DNA of 64,000 nt from Ceratotherium simum simum (GCF_000283155.1 NW_004454229.1:9815733-9879732), one strand, 5' to 3'. Shown: positions 31,900 through 43,364, numbered from the stretch's first letter. Numbers and translations are program-made. Notes: a model not told the origin generated them from the sequence alone.

Positions 31900-32138
31900 A
31901 GAGAGATAGTACAATCCAGTGGTTAAGAGAGATCAGGTTCTGAATTGAAATTATAGTTCCATTATTTACTAGCAGAGAAACTGTGGAAAAGTAACCTACC
32001 CTCTCTGAGACTAATTCTCCATCTCGAAAATGCAATGCTACCTCAAAGATCTTTTGCAGGGATTAAATGAGACAACATATTCAATGGGCATGGCCAAGTC
32101 TCTGGCACATAGGAATAAGTATCTGTTATTATTATTCT
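31900..32138 (+). mobile_element. MIR SINE nested in L2
   Basis: 'atccagtggttaagagagat' is the head, then a core with CCTCTCTGAGACTAATTC, 'gattaaatgagacaacatat' and a 'ctggcacataggaataagta' tail. Confidence 0.8.
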
Positions 32139-32270
32139 CCCTTCTAGAATGAGAGTTCCTTAAAGACAGAGACCAGTTCTTACTCATCTTTTACCCCCAG
32201 TATCTAGGTCAATGCCTGTTAAACCACGCATACTCAACATGAACAAACGGATGCATACTGCTGCGTGAAC
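32139..32270 (+). mobile_element. L2 LINE 3' end, downstream part
   Basis: 'tctagaatgagagttcctta' then 'cccccagtatctaggtcaat' continue the L2 from before the MIR. Confidence 0.7.
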
Positions 32271-32364
32271 AAATGAAGTTGGCTCTTCAAGCTGGGAAAT
32301 TCTCCAGGACAGTAGAATAATGGGCTCTGTGATTACTGTGTAAGAGAAGAAGGAATCTAATCTG

Positions 32365-32480
32365 AACTCATTTTACAGAGGGAAAAACTGAAGGCCAGGG
32401 GGTACAAATAGCTTGTCCACAGTCACACAAGGTAATAGAGAACTGGAAGTCATGAGCCAGGTCTACCACCTCCATACCCC
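32365..32480 (-). mobile_element. MIR SINE, core and head
   Basis: 'cttgtccacagtcacacaag' and a GGGAAAAACTGAAGGCC block mark the reversed core. Confidence 0.7.
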
Positions 32481-32849
32481 ACAGACCACTTTCCTTGGGA
32501 GAAGTCTAGCGGAGTCTCTCTCTCTGCTGTTTGCAAAGTGGTGACAGGGAAACTTGCTTCAGTGTGGGAAAGCTAATTAGAGCTAATTTATTATCTTTCC
32601 TCAGAACTAGATGCCGGCTGGAACCTGCTGGAGGTCTGCACTGCACAGAGAAATGTTTTTGATTATATTTACACATCTGATTTGAGAAGTACATGGAAAC
32701 CTAATCATAACGATAATACCACGCTCACTGGCTCTCAGTACACTATCTTGGCTGCATGATAAGTTTTCCAACGTGCAGCTCGGGTTTCATGTTTTTCATG
32801 AAGTCTTCCTAGACATTCTTCTGCTTGATTTGAATCCTCACTGAGGCAG
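32481..32849. other. Unassigned non-coding stretch
   Basis: No repeat recognised; contains an 'agctaattagagctaattta' direct repeat near 32571-32590 that also supplies TAAT cores. Confidence 0.4.
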
Positions 32850-33055
32850 TCAGAGGGAGTAATCCTGCTTTGGAATCAGGCAGACCAGATGACTTTGGGA
32901 AAAGTACTTCTCTCTGGGCCTCTCTTTCCTCCTCGGTAAAATGGGGCAGGAGTATCTATCTTGTAGGTTTGATATGAGGATGAAATGTAACACTGTGTGT
33001 AAACAGCATGCCCAGTGCCAGTGCATATAGGTGTTCAGTAATTATTAGCTCCCTC
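32850..33055 (+). mobile_element. MIR SINE
   Basis: 'tttggaatcaggcagaccag' and 'tcctcctcggtaaaatgggg' are the head and core. Confidence 0.8.
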
Positions 33056-33254
33056 AGTACATGGTAGCCTACACCTATGTGTATGTCTAGGCATTTGCTG
33101 TAGAAAACTCTGGCCCTTCCTGTGAGTGCTGACCCAACTTCAGCCTCAATTCCACACTCTGCACTTGGGGCTGAAAAGAGCTCTGGGTCCAGCATAATGG
33201 GGAGATGCTTGGACTATAGCTCAGGGGCCATTTTGTAGGAGGCAGATGGTGGAA

Positions 33255-33480
33255 GCATTGGGACGTGATGGAAAGACCATGGGCTTAGGCATTAAACAGA
33301 CTTGTGTTTGATTCTCGGCTCTGGCACCTTCCAACTGTAGGACCTTGGGAAATTCATTTAACTTCCCTGAGCTTGGTTTTCTCATCTGCAATATGGACAA
33401 GAGTCCCTACATCACATGGCTATTGCGAAAATGAGTTTACATCATGCACATAAAGTGGGACATCACATAGTAAGATCAAA
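33255..33480 (+). mobile_element. MIR SINE
   Basis: 'gattctcggctctggcacct' and 'ttttctcatctgcaatatgg' in order. Confidence 0.8.
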
Positions 33481-33599
33481 ACCACTGAGTATGAGGCCGA
33501 GGCTGCTTCCAGACCCTGGTAGGTACTCGGCACTCACTCAGTGAATGTGCTGAATGAGTAAATGGCTTGGATGGAGCTCCTGAGAATCTGCAATGTCCC

Positions 33600-33845
33600 G
33601 GGAAAGGAAAAGGAACACTGGATTGGGAGACAGAACCATATTTGCTTACATCCCAACTTTGCCAACTGAGCAAACCCCTATTCTCCCAAGTTTCAGTCTT
33701 CTCATCTATAAAAGGGAGATCCTAATGAAGACAAGAGTTGTATTGGTGAAAAGGACTTATAAACTGTAAAGTGGAATCTCATGATATTTCATACAGCATT
33801 TAGCATAGCACCTGCAAAGAGTAAACCATTCAGTAGATGGCTGAC
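33600..33845 (+). mobile_element. MIR SINE
   Basis: 'gtcttctcatctataaaagg' is the core; the tail has 'gcacctgcaaagagtaaacc'. It follows two other MIRs in the same orientation within 1 kb. Confidence 0.75.
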
Positions 33846-33945
33846 AATGCCACTAACAGATACTTAGACAGAACCGATGAAGTGCCAGTCATGGGGATGC
33901 CATCGTAAATGAGACACACCCTGCCTTCTTGGAGGAGCCGCGGCA
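33846..33945 (-). mobile_element. L2 3' fragment
   Basis: 'gtgccagtcatggggatgcc' then 'acaccctgccttcttggagg' fit reversed L2. Confidence 0.55.
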
Positions 33946-34399
33946 ACACTGCCCCCTTCTCCTCATCATCACTGATGGAGGGATTGGAAAGGTCAGGGTC
34001 TGTAGTCGAGATCTAGTGTCTGATGACAGAAATGGCATATGTGTGAAATACACGTTTGTGTGTATACTTGTCTATGCTTTACATGCCCTTATTTGCCCTC
34101 CGTTTTAGGATTTTTTTTTTCATCGTATAATAACTTTTCACTTTTTTTTCCCCTTTTTGGTTGCCAGGGGACCTGTCTCTAAATATGGTTTCATCACTTA
34201 AGCATTCTTCTTATTTCTTGTGGCCTTAGAAAGCATATACCAATACTCGGTTAGAATTTTGTAGATAATGAGGAACAGACTCAGAGGTGAGAGCCTGAGG
34301 GCTCTTCCAAGAGAAAAATATATGAGTATCAATGGGTGAAATTATTGATATCTATTTTGCCTGCTTACTACTCATTAACACCCACCCAGATCTATTCTC
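33946..34399. other. Unassigned non-coding stretch
   Basis: T-rich runs near 34110-34155. No exon or clear transposon. Confidence 0.4.
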
Positions 34400-34590
34400 T
34401 TCTACTAATGCTGTGGCAGTCTGCTCCTTCTTGGCCCCTGATGAACCATGCCTCCTGCATTTACACCCCTGCTTAGTCCCCTCCACTCCTGAATCTGGGC
34501 TGGCTCTGTGACTCTAACCAATAGAATGTGGTAGAAATGATGCTGTGCCAGTTCTAGGTCTGCCTTTGGAAGGCGAGGTACTACACGAAT
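34400..34590 (+). mobile_element. MaLR-type LTR fragment
   Basis: 'gaatctgggctggctctgtg' and 'ctaaccaatagaatgtggta' occur in LTRs of the ERVL-MaLR group. Only the first half survives and no internal sequence is present. Confidence 0.5.
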
Positions 34591-34639
34591 GTATTAATCA
34601 TTCAATTCTCACTACATCCCTCAGAAATAAACACAATTA

Positions 34640-34870
34640 TCTAAGAGCTAATAATAGTTTCCTAGGTGTCAGGTACTGTTTTAAATGCTTTGATTGAATT
34701 GATTTATTTAATTCTCACATCAACTTTATGAGGCAAATGCTATTATTATACCCATTTTACAGGTGGGAAAACCAAAGCGCAGAGAAATTAAATGTCTTTC
34801 CTAAGATCACATAGCTAGTAAGCTTAGAGCTGAGTTATTTAAACTCAGACCATCTGACTCTAGAACTCAC
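34640..34870 (-). mobile_element. MIR SINE
   Basis: 'cccattttacaggtgggaaa' and 'aagatcacatagctagtaag' mark the reversed core. Confidence 0.85.
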
Positions 34871-34884
34871 ATATTAATCACTAT

Positions 34885-34980
34885 ATGGATCTTTAGAGAG
34901 ATTAAGTGTTTTGCCCAAAGTTGCATGGAGACCATGGCAAAGCTGGGATTAAACCAGGTCTTGTTGACTCCAAAGTCTGA
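34885..34980 (-). mobile_element. Second MIR fragment in tandem
   Basis: 'gttttgcccaaagttgcatg' and 'gctgggattaaaccaggtct' repeat the core and head of the MIR just upstream, in the same orientation. Confidence 0.7.
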
Positions 34981-35159
34981 CCTTTCTGGGCTACAAACAT
35001 CTAAAAGGCTGTTCTGGATCTGTCAGGAACTTCATCTGAACCCAAAGGCAACTTCTACGGAAATAAAAACACACAGCTTGTAGCCAACGGTCATCTTATC
35101 AGAATTTCATAGAATCCTTCTCTGGTTTCCTTTTCCATATCTAGAAATGTAGTGATAGG

Positions 35160-35205
35160 TGTGTGTTTGTGTTTGTGTGTGTGTGTGCTCGCGCACACAC
35201 ATATA
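35160..35205. repeat. TG-rich tract turning into GC/CA, near-palindromic
   Basis: TGTGTGTGTG followed by CTCGCGCACACACATAT. Alternating purine-pyrimidine except for one step near 35189. Confidence 0.7.
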
Positions 35206-35264
35206 AGACTACATATGGGAGTGAAATCACTCCTAGATCCCTTCCTGCCTCTGACTTAAGATGT

Positions 35265-35420
35265 AAGTTTATTTGTTCATTTCACCAACATCAAAGTGTA
35301 GTGGTTACAGAACACGTGCTCATCCAGTCAACAGGATTGCATCAACTGCCTTCAGTGTTAACTCTCTTCTAGGCACTGTGGCTACAATGGTGAGCAAAGA
35401 GCAGGCAGACTGCTCTCAGG
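35265..35420 (-). mobile_element. L2 3' end, arm of an inverted pair
   Basis: Reversed L2 tail with 'ttctaggcactgtggctaca'. The 27-mer at 35377-35403 is exactly complementary to 36460-36486. Confidence 0.6.
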
Positions 35421-35699
35421 GCCCTCACAGCAAGTCCATGCAGGATCCAATCAGGCTCTGCTGTTTGGGGGGGTGGGACCTGGGGCAGGTGTTGCAAATT
35501 CTCTAAGCCTTGGTTTCTCATCTGTAACCTGGAGTTAATAATAGTATCTATATCATAATATACATTATAAAATTCTGTAATGATAGAAAAATAAAATAAA
35601 ATAAGTGAAAGGCTTAGCCGAATGTCAAGTACAGATGGCAACTAGACACTTTAAAAGTTCTCATCATTATTATTAATAGTTAAGTAATAATAATAATAA

Positions 35700-36260
35700 C
35701 AGTGACAGCAGTGTAGTAGATACCAGGCACTGTGCTAGGTTCTCAGAATGCAGCAGGAAATAAGGCCTGTTCCTCACCTTCGAGGGGCACGCAGTCCTAG
35801 TCAGGAGGATAAAGGTGTAAGTGGATAGCTAAGACTTGGGGCTGTAGGCGCTGTAGCAGAGGGGTACGCTCATGTTGGAGCACAGAGGAAGGATGGATTG
35901 ATTCCTTGCTGATGGGAGTGCCGATAAGGAGACGGTTGGGGAAGTTCCACAGAGGAGGAGTATTTGAACCTGGCCTTGGTGTTTGGAAAGGAGCTGGGTA
36001 AGGAGAAATGTGAGAAGGGAACTATGAAAAGGGAACTTGAAGCAGAGAAAAAAAGGCTGAGCTAATGCATGGTGATGTGATTGTGCTTGGATGGTTTCCA
36101 ATGAGGAAACATTTTCTGGGAGATGGGGTCTCGAGTGCGTGGTTAGAGAATAGGACGCCAGACCTGGTAGGAGATAAGCCTGGAAAGGTATCTGAAGCCA
36201 GATCATGGAGGATCTAATGTCAGGCTAAGGAGGTGAGCTTTATCATATAAACAGGCAGCA
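35700..36260 (-). mobile_element. L2 LINE relic
   Basis: 'taccaggcactgtgctaggt', a GAGAAATGTGAGAAGG block and 'gccagatcatggaggatcta' follow reversed L2 order. The 125-codon minus-strand frame at 35829-36206 lies in this relic and is not a gene. Confidence 0.6.
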
Positions 36261-36348
36261 GGAATTGATTGAAAAAATAACCCTAATATCAATGGATTGA
36301 TTGATCAATAGATAACTATAAAGATTTATGAACATATATATGCACATA

Positions 36349-36361
36349 GAGAGAGAGAGAG
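36349..36361. repeat. Short GA tract
   Basis: Six or so GA units after an ATATATA segment. Confidence 0.7.
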
Positions 36362-36429
36362 TTTACAGATAGGTGTATGTATAAAGCTATCTCTGACTAT
36401 CTTTATTCTGGTTTATTCTTCTTTGTTCA

Positions 36430-36590
36430 AAAATAAGTAGGGTGGGAACGGGGTCCACTTGCTCTTTGCTCACCATTGTAGCCACAGCACCTAGCTCAGT
36501 AAAGGCACTTGATAAAATCTTGTTGAATGGATGAATGAATGGGCTATACACACTGTACTTTGACATTTGCTGAATGAACAAATGACCTTG
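36430..36590 (+). mobile_element. L2 3' end, second arm of the inverted pair
   Basis: 'cacagcacctagctcagtaa' and 'ttgttgaatggatgaatgaa' are the L2 end on the plus strand. Confidence 0.65.
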
Positions 36591-36734
36591 CGTCTTGAAT
36601 GTGGAAATAGGTGGGTGGTTTCATAAAGCAGGTGGCATTTAATCTTGGCATTATAGATGGGTACAATTTAGCCTTGCAGAAATGGGCCATTCCTGGTGGT
36701 GGGAACACATGTACAGAGAAAATGTCACTGCCCA

Positions 36735-36965
36735 GTGATGAAGAGCACAGCCTCTGGAGTCAGAGTTCAAGTCCTAGCTCTGCCATTTAACAGCTGGGGA
36801 CCCTGGGGCATGTCCCTTAATTCTCTGTATTTCAGTCTCCTCATCTGTAAAATGGGGACAATAAGAGTACTTAACTTTCAGCATTATTGTAAAGATGTAA
36901 GGTGCTTACCACAATGGATAGCACATGATAAGCTCTACGTAAATGTTTCCTATAATTATTAATAT
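36735..36965 (+). mobile_element. MIR SINE, full length and well preserved
   Basis: 'gagcacagcctctggagtca', 'gctctgccatttaacagctg', 'tcatctgtaaaatggggaca' and a final 'taattatt' are close to consensus. Confidence 0.9.
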
Positions 36966-38014
36966 TTTTGATGAACTCTCTAGAGTCCTACCACACATAA
37001 ATAGGTTCTTTCTTCATATATTATATCTGAACAGTCTACAAGAGTCTCTTTGACACAAATCTCTTCGGTACTGATGAAGACCAGAGAGCTTGGGAGTCGC
37101 TTCTGAAGATATGAGCGAATGACTAAACAAAGGGGAATGAAGAGAAAAAGAACATAACCAGTGCCAGGATTCAGAGGGATTGTTGCAAGATATTAACGAG
37201 CAGAGAGCAGAGAGATCTGGAGAAACATGTCAAAGCTTTCTGAGAGAGTGAGAGCAATACCTGGGGAACGCCAAAAAGGGAGATGACAAAGGAGGAAAGA
37301 CAGCTCCCTGCAGGCCTGGACCAAATGCGACACAGAATAAGCAACAAGGCCAGAGGAAAGCAGTGTGTCTTGTTAAGTTCCTTTGTGAGGCTTTAAATCA
37401 GCAGTGGCTTCCTGGCAGGGTAAGGCAGGGCTCCAACCATTACAGGTTACCCAGAAGCCACCAGAGAAAAATGGAGAAGGAAAGCCTTGAAGAATGAGCA
37501 TGATCTCCAATGTGATGTGGTTACCATAGAGACCATGCTCAACGGGAGCCAGGAAGGGCAGTGCCTGTCCTCAGAGCAGTTAACAAGCTATTAGACCAAA
37601 CATGAAGATGCCAGCAGGTGAGTAGAATGAAGCCTCTACATCACAGCTGTCTGCTTGCTAAGATCAAACATGGGAAGAAACAGCCATAAATCAGCCAGGC
37701 CACTGCAGCCATTGAGTCAAGTTCAGGGGAGCACGACAGGATTTCTAACCTGCGAGTCAAAGCCCAGGGGCCGCATCCAAAGGTACATGCTCAAAAGAGT
37801 GATGCTCACGTTTCCCCAGACTGGCCTGAGCATTCGAACAAGATTAAAACAAAACAAAACAGCAATACCAACAAACATAAAGACAGAACTAAGAACGTGA
37901 GAAAGACTGGCTCAGAAAAGTACAGGAAGGCAGTAAATACAGGAAGATTTCACAACATGCTGCCCAACATTCAGTCAAAACTGAAGATACAGGCTGGCTT
38001 TGTAGGGAGCAGAA
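36966..38014. other. Long stretch with no recognised gene
   Basis: Purine-rich between 37080 and 37500. No transposon could be named with confidence. The 81-codon frame at 37655-37900 has no recognisable domain. Confidence 0.4.
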
Positions 38015-38100
38015 GGATCTGCTTAGTTTAGGAAGACAGAGCCAGGGTTTGAACCAGGTCTTTCTCAGAGTAGGTACCTTGGTTCTACTGGGCTGTCTCT
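38015..38100 (-). mobile_element. MIR SINE fragment
   Basis: 'gccagggtttgaaccaggtc' is the reversed head. Confidence 0.55.
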
Positions 38101-38189
38101 TCAGGAGAGCATCCAAAGGAGGTGAGCCGACATGTAAGTACACACTTTAGGTATGAGCTCTACTCCAAACACGGAAAATAATGTACCCA

Positions 38190-38755
38190 GGTGACCATTC
38201 ATTGTGCGCTGACACCTGCCCTCTACAGGGTGCAAGGCCCCTCGGTCCACCCCGCCTTCTACGAGTATGTCTACCAGCACGGGGGGGCTTCACACCCAAG
38301 GTCCTTCTGTCTAGTCTTGACTACCTGGAGCCCACCTTCTGCCTCCCCTCACACCTGGGCTATACTTAAAACAGCACATCTTCCTGTCTCTGCACACGCT
38401 GCTTCCTCAGCCCCAAATGCCATTTACCTTCTTTTCAACTTCTACTTCTCTTCAAATCTCTCCTTGAGGGCCATCTCATTCATTCATTCACTCATTCATT
38501 CATTCAACAAGAGCTAAGTACCCACCAAGTACACGGGATACCTTCTGTGAGTCTTTCTTCAGTGCTTCCACAACAAAACATATCACATGAGGCCAGGTTT
38601 ATTGATGTGTCTGTTGAGCTCATTAGATTTTAGATTCCTTGAGGGCAAATTGTGTCTCGCTCACAGTCTAGCATAGTTTCTAGAATTGAGCACGTAGCAG
38701 CTATTCAATAAATATTTATTAAACGATGAATAAAAGAATAAATGAATGAATTGCA
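38190..38755 (+). mobile_element. L2 LINE 3' relic with an internal ATTC-rich insertion
   Basis: L2-like blocks run from about 38210 to 38480. An ATTC/ACTC run and an L2-tail-like piece in reverse (38475-38540) interrupt. 'ttccttgagggcaaattgtg' and 'gctattcaataaatatttat' then give a good L2 end. Confidence 0.65.
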
Positions 38756-38984
38756 TTTATAATTCTATCCAGGTTGCTATATTTTGAAGGGAATTCTCCA
38801 AGCCATCAAGTCAGCCTGGGATAAAATGTTTTTGTGCACATTACTTAATAAAAAGATCTCTAGGTCAATTGAAAAATTTAAAGTCAATATGAAATTGATC
38901 CTCATCAGCACTTTCTCCACCAAATGTATAGACAAAAGGACATTTCTGAAACATATGTATTAGTGTTGCATTTTCTGCCCCAGA
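38756..38984. other. Unassigned non-coding stretch
   Basis: AT-rich, no repeat recognised. Confidence 0.4.
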
Positions 38985-39180
38985 GACTCAGCGATCGTTG
39001 TCACCTCCAAGTCCAGCCCTCATTAATTAATGGGGCATCCAGCGTAATCAGCAACAGGCTTCTGGGCAGCATAAATCAGAGACCAGCCTAGAATCTGGAG
39101 GAGTCTCTGAGCTGCAAACAGAGTAATTTTCTTTTATGCTCTTTTCTCTTAGAAGTCACAGAGCACTATTTAAATTAAGC
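38985..39180. promoter_or_regulatory. Repeat-free island, candidate conserved non-coding element
   Basis: Contains the CATTAATTAATG palindrome (near 39022), several TAATC cores and a 'gcgatcgttgtc' CpG-bearing segment. Proposed on texture only. Confidence 0.25.
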
Positions 39181-39586
39181 TGAAGACCTTTAGGCTGAAT
39201 TTCAAGGACACTCCAGGATCATCAGAAAATCTGTCCTCTTCAACTGTGCAGGGAAAGAGGGTATAGACAACCAAAATAACACATCCGATAGCACCTTCTC
39301 AGGAACTCCCCTCCCATTTTTGCTCAGTTTAGCAGCCACAGAAATAAAGACGTGCCCAGGAGGGGGGATAAGCAGTCAGCAGAGGAGAAAAACAAAACTC
39401 TCCTTGCTGGAGGAAACAGGAGACAATGAAATAGCCAGATGTCCCGGTGTGACAAGGCTTGGGCACAATATCTGCCACATGTATGTCTGCATCACTTGGG
39501 GTGATGGCTGTGATGAGCTGTTGAGATTGGCTTCAGATGGAATTGGGAAAATGATGCAAAACTTCTTGCTTAAGCAGCAGGGATGG
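39181..39586. other. Unassigned non-coding stretch
   Basis: No repeat recognised; 80-90-codon frames on both strands at 39320-39618 have no recognisable domain. Confidence 0.4.
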
Positions 39587-39945
39587 TGATACGGACTGCA
39601 CGTTTGTGTCCCCCCCAAATTTGTACGTTGAAATCCTAATCCCCAGTGTGATGGTTTTAGGAGGTGGAGCCTTTGGGAGGTGATTAGGTCATGAGGGTGG
39701 AGCCCTCAAGAATGGGATTAGGGCCCTTATAAGAAGAGGCAGGAGAGCTGGTTTCCTCTCCTTGCTCTCTGCCATGTGAGGCTACAAGATGGCCACCTAC
39801 AAACCAGGAAGTGGGCTCTCCCCAGACACTGGATCTGCCAGCACTTGGATCTTGGGTGCAGCCTCCAGAACTGTGAGGAATAAATGTCTGTTGTTTAAGC
39901 CACCAGTCTATGGTATTTTGTTCTAGCAGCTTGAGCTGACCACGA
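39587..39945 (+). mobile_element. Solo LTR of ERVL-MaLR type (MLT1/MST-like)
   Basis: 'tgaaatcctaatccccagtg', 'gggaggtgattaggtcatga', 'gggcccttataagaagaggc', 'gcctccagaactgtgaggaa' and 'taagccaccagtctatggta' follow the LTR consensus through its polyadenylation signal (AATAAA at 39879-39884). It has no internal retroviral sequence. Confidence 0.9.
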
Positions 39946-40679
39946 TGGATGTGAAGTCACAGCTTCCGGGGCTGACTCCCCCCTCCTTTGATTCTGTACA
40001 GTGTAGGGTCACAGCTCGAGTGCCCCCTTGCCCAGAATCATTGGGTGAGAAGCTATAGTCTCTTTGCCTTTGAATATTTGTCTTAGAACATTTCATTTAG
40101 GATGCTTCAACTTTCTCCTGGTTGATATGCAGGCTGGACACGGAGCAGGCCTTGATTGTCTGGATGCCAAGCTGAATATGCCAAGAAAAGATGGGGGACA
40201 CTTCCCAGGATGAACAGCCCCAAATTCCAGGTGAGGGTCACTGCGACAGAGACTCCTCCAGGCTGAAGCTCTAGGTGGTACTAGTGATGGTTCTGTGGGG
40301 GTAGAGATGGAGGTGGGAGATGAAGGCTGGAGAGGATTATCAAAAGTTAAAAAGAGGAAGGGGCTTTATCCCAAAGTGCGCCCCTTTGAGCTCGATGGGG
40401 GTGCCAGCCTTTAGCTTCCACAGTGTTACAGATAAACTGCCCCAAGTTTCTGTGAGCCAGGCTGGAGTCTGTCTCTCCTGTTTCCCTGGATGCTAAAAGG
40501 ATCACGGCTAAGAGAAGGTGTTGATCAATACTGTCAATAACACCGCATCACAATTCCATCCTTACCTTGTTTTCTAGTTATTCTATGAACCTTGTGTTCA
40601 TAGGTCTAACTGTTGAAGCCCCTCATATTTTGACTCGTGGGCCCCACTTGGTAAAATATATACATATGTCAAATATTTG
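39946..40679. other. Unassigned non-coding stretch
   Basis: No confident repeat; G-rich between 40290 and 40340. Confidence 0.4.
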
Positions 40680-40845
40680 AAAATATGATCACATTTAATA
40701 TCACAACAATACTATAAAGAAGGTGGTATTATTTCTCTTCTAAATGTGAGGTTCAGAGTGGTTAAAATGCATGCCTAAACCACACAGTTAGTGAGCAGTA
40801 GAGCCAGGACTTGAACCCACGGCCCTAATCTTGAATTTTTAAATC
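40680..40845 (-). mobile_element. MIR SINE
   Basis: 'gccaggacttgaacccacgg' with 'accacacagttagtgagcag' are the reversed head and core. Confidence 0.75.
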
Positions 40846-41114
40846 ACTTCAGTTTTCTCATTTTGAAAGCCAATTAAACTTGAGATTTTGCTCTCTGGCC
40901 CAGTTGAGGAAATTGCTGTGGGTCCCCCGAGTCTGCATAAATCCTGCCTTTATGATGGCCCCTGGGCTCCAGCCCGCTGTTCCCCCACTGGACTCGACAC
41001 AGTTCCAGAACAGGCTTGCACACACCCTTCAGCTGTTCCCGCCTGAGATGCTTGGGGTAATTCTCTCCCACCTTAGTCAGTCCTGGCCCAAAGCTATTCC
41101 TCTTTCCACTTCGC

Positions 41115-41615
41115 TTTTAAAAAATTTTTAATTGATTTATTTTTTATATTTACAAAAGCTAGGCATACTCATCATAATATCAGATTTAGAAGAAAAAATA
41201 GAAAGAGGGAAATAAAGGCCCCCCCTTCCTACTACGCAGAGAAATTCACTCCTAATACCTTAATGCATTGTCTGCAGCCTTTTTAGGTGCCTATGTCTGC
41301 ACCTCTAAACATATGTTTGCAACAAAATTGGAATCGTGTTGCATCTAAGTTCTGAAGCTTACCTTCATGTCCATATGCCATTAAAAATATTAAAAATTGT
41401 TTAGAAACATGTTTTCTTTAATGACTACATTATTTGAATGTGAAAAATTTCAGTGAAACATTTTTCTCGTATTTGGAAATTTAGGTGGTTTGCCTTTTTC
41501 AAACTCGCAAGTAATGTGTAAATAAATTTGTTTGTTTAAAAATCTTTGTAATTTCTATTTTTAGGATAAAATATTGGAAGAGGGATTCTGGAGTCAAAAG
41601 TTAAGAAGTCATTTC
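41115..41615 (-). mobile_element. L1 (old L1M/HAL1-like) relic, antisense
   Basis: 'catgtccatatgccattaaa', 'ggaaatttaggtggtttgcc' and 'gaagagggattctggagtca' follow the antisense of the old L1 3' region. Confidence 0.6.
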
Positions 41616-41794
41616 AGGCTTTTCCAGATAATTTATATTAATTAAATTCTCTTCCATTCTGACAGGAAGATCATTTTCCCTGGAAGGTCCCCTCAAAGTG
41701 GTAGTGAAGGGCAATTTCTTGCATTTGTTTGACTAGGACCTGAGTTTAAGGGAACATGTCAGGAGAAGATTATGTGTTTATCTCAGCTGTTTCA

Positions 41795-42140
41795 TTTTTA
41801 TCCTGGGCCCATAGCTAAGCTACATTTCCCAGTCCCCTTCTAGTTAAGTTGGGGAATATGCCTGAATTTTGGCCAATGAAATATGGGTGGAAGGGATGTA
41901 CACCACTTCCAGAAATGGCCCCTAAAAATCTCCCAAGGGTGATCTTCCTCTCTCTTTTCCCCTCCTTCAGAGAACTTAGAGGCCATGGCTGAAGATGATG
42001 GTGACATACATAAGATAGAAAAAAATCTGTGTCCCTGAGTGATTACATTAAGTACAACAATATACTTTTATTGTGTTAAACCTTAGGTTAGGAGGAATTG
42101 GTGGTTAAGGCAGCCAGCATTACTTATCCTAACTAATACA
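41795..42140 (+). mobile_element. MaLR-type LTR (MLT1-like)
   Basis: 'agctaagctacatttcccag', 'ttttggccaatgaaatatgg', 'cttttattgtgttaaacctt' and the terminal 'cctaactaataca' match this LTR group. The 5' end is uncertain. Confidence 0.7.
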
Positions 42141-42254
42141 AGGAGTATCTGATTTACTCAGCAGTCCCCAAACCAAAACGCCTCAGCCGGTTCTTTATGT
42201 TTCCAGCCATGAACCTGCCTTTGAAAAGCACAGCTTTTCCCAGAGGCATGTGGG

Positions 42255-42350
42255 ACCTGTAGCCCCTAGCATCTAACATAGTGTTCAGCACACAGTAGGG
42301 CTTACCTGAATGTGGGCTCACGTGTGTTTATGGAATGAATGAAACCATAC
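42255..42350 (+). mobile_element. L2 3' end fragment
   Basis: 'gcccctagcatctaacatag' then 'cagcacacagtagggcttac' and a GAATGAATG end. Confidence 0.5.
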
Positions 42351-43079
42351 AAGAGCCTCATGATTCCAACCTGCTGACACTTAAGCAAGGTCCACTCTGC
42401 CATCTGAAGTGGATCATTGGCTGGCCTCTGGCCTCTGCTGCGCGTTAAGTGCTTCACCCGCAGAACAAGCCCGTCAACTATACATGGCATCTGTACATTA
42501 CCTCCCCACAAGAAGAGCCCAATGCTGGGGACCACCCTTCAGAACAGAGGCTGTTGTGCAGAGGAAAGTGATATTTCCCAACACAGTTGTTCTCTTCTCC
42601 TGCTGACGCTAATTACAGTTTGCTAAACGCAAACTGGGGAAACATCTCGCCCACCCAAAAGAGTTCCAGAAACGGGCCCATTGTCTTCATAGCAACCTGC
42701 GAGCAGAAAGCTGTTCCTCCTTCTAAGTCTTTTATCTTTTGTTTTCCCAGTACATTTGGTAAACACAGAGAGGTATGCTCATAGAAAAGGTGAGGTTGAA
42801 ACTGCAAATCTTCCCAACCTCAGGACCTTTCTTTCTGTTGCTTGCTCTGATGGAGAGCTGGAGCATGAAGTGGAGGCATGCAGAAGACACCGTCTGGCTG
42901 GCAGGGAGTTTAATTACACATATGTCAGCACTATGGTGGCAGTCTGGGAATGCAATTACACAACTAATTATATTGAACCAACAAACTTGAGCTTCCTTGA
43001 AGGGCCCCGCCCATGAGACCACCATATTGTCATTTTGCCACCCAATCATTCCTTTCTTCCGTTTTAGCATCACTTGTTG
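42351..43079. other. Unassigned non-coding stretch
   Basis: Several overlapping frames (60-113 codons) on both strands with no recognisable domain; no repeat family named. Confidence 0.35.
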
Positions 43080-43255
43080 AATCTTCTCCCCCGTTAAAAT
43101 CCTCCTCCTCCTTCCAGGATATCATCAAGCCTCACCACCTCAGTGCAGCCTTCCCTGGTTTATCCCAGCCCTCCCCATCCGAATGAATCCACCTTCCTCT
43201 CTGTTATCACGACACGGACCACGGGCCTCTGTTACACAACATTCAGTGCCTGGGC
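43080..43255 (+). mobile_element. L2 fragment
   Basis: 'ccgttaaaatcctcctcctc' and 'gtgcagccttccctggttta' fit the L2 3' coding and UTR border. Confidence 0.6.
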
Positions 43256-43364
43256 CTCAGTGGTCAAATCTGGAAAATCAGACTGATGGGTCTCTAGCTT
43301 CAAAATTTTATTCTTTGAATTCTTAGGAATAATAACCAAATGGCTTAAAGGTATTATAGTCTAG

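Noticed and set aside
35829..36206. 125-codon minus-strand frame
   Set aside because: Lies within an L2 relic and has no intact RT motif.
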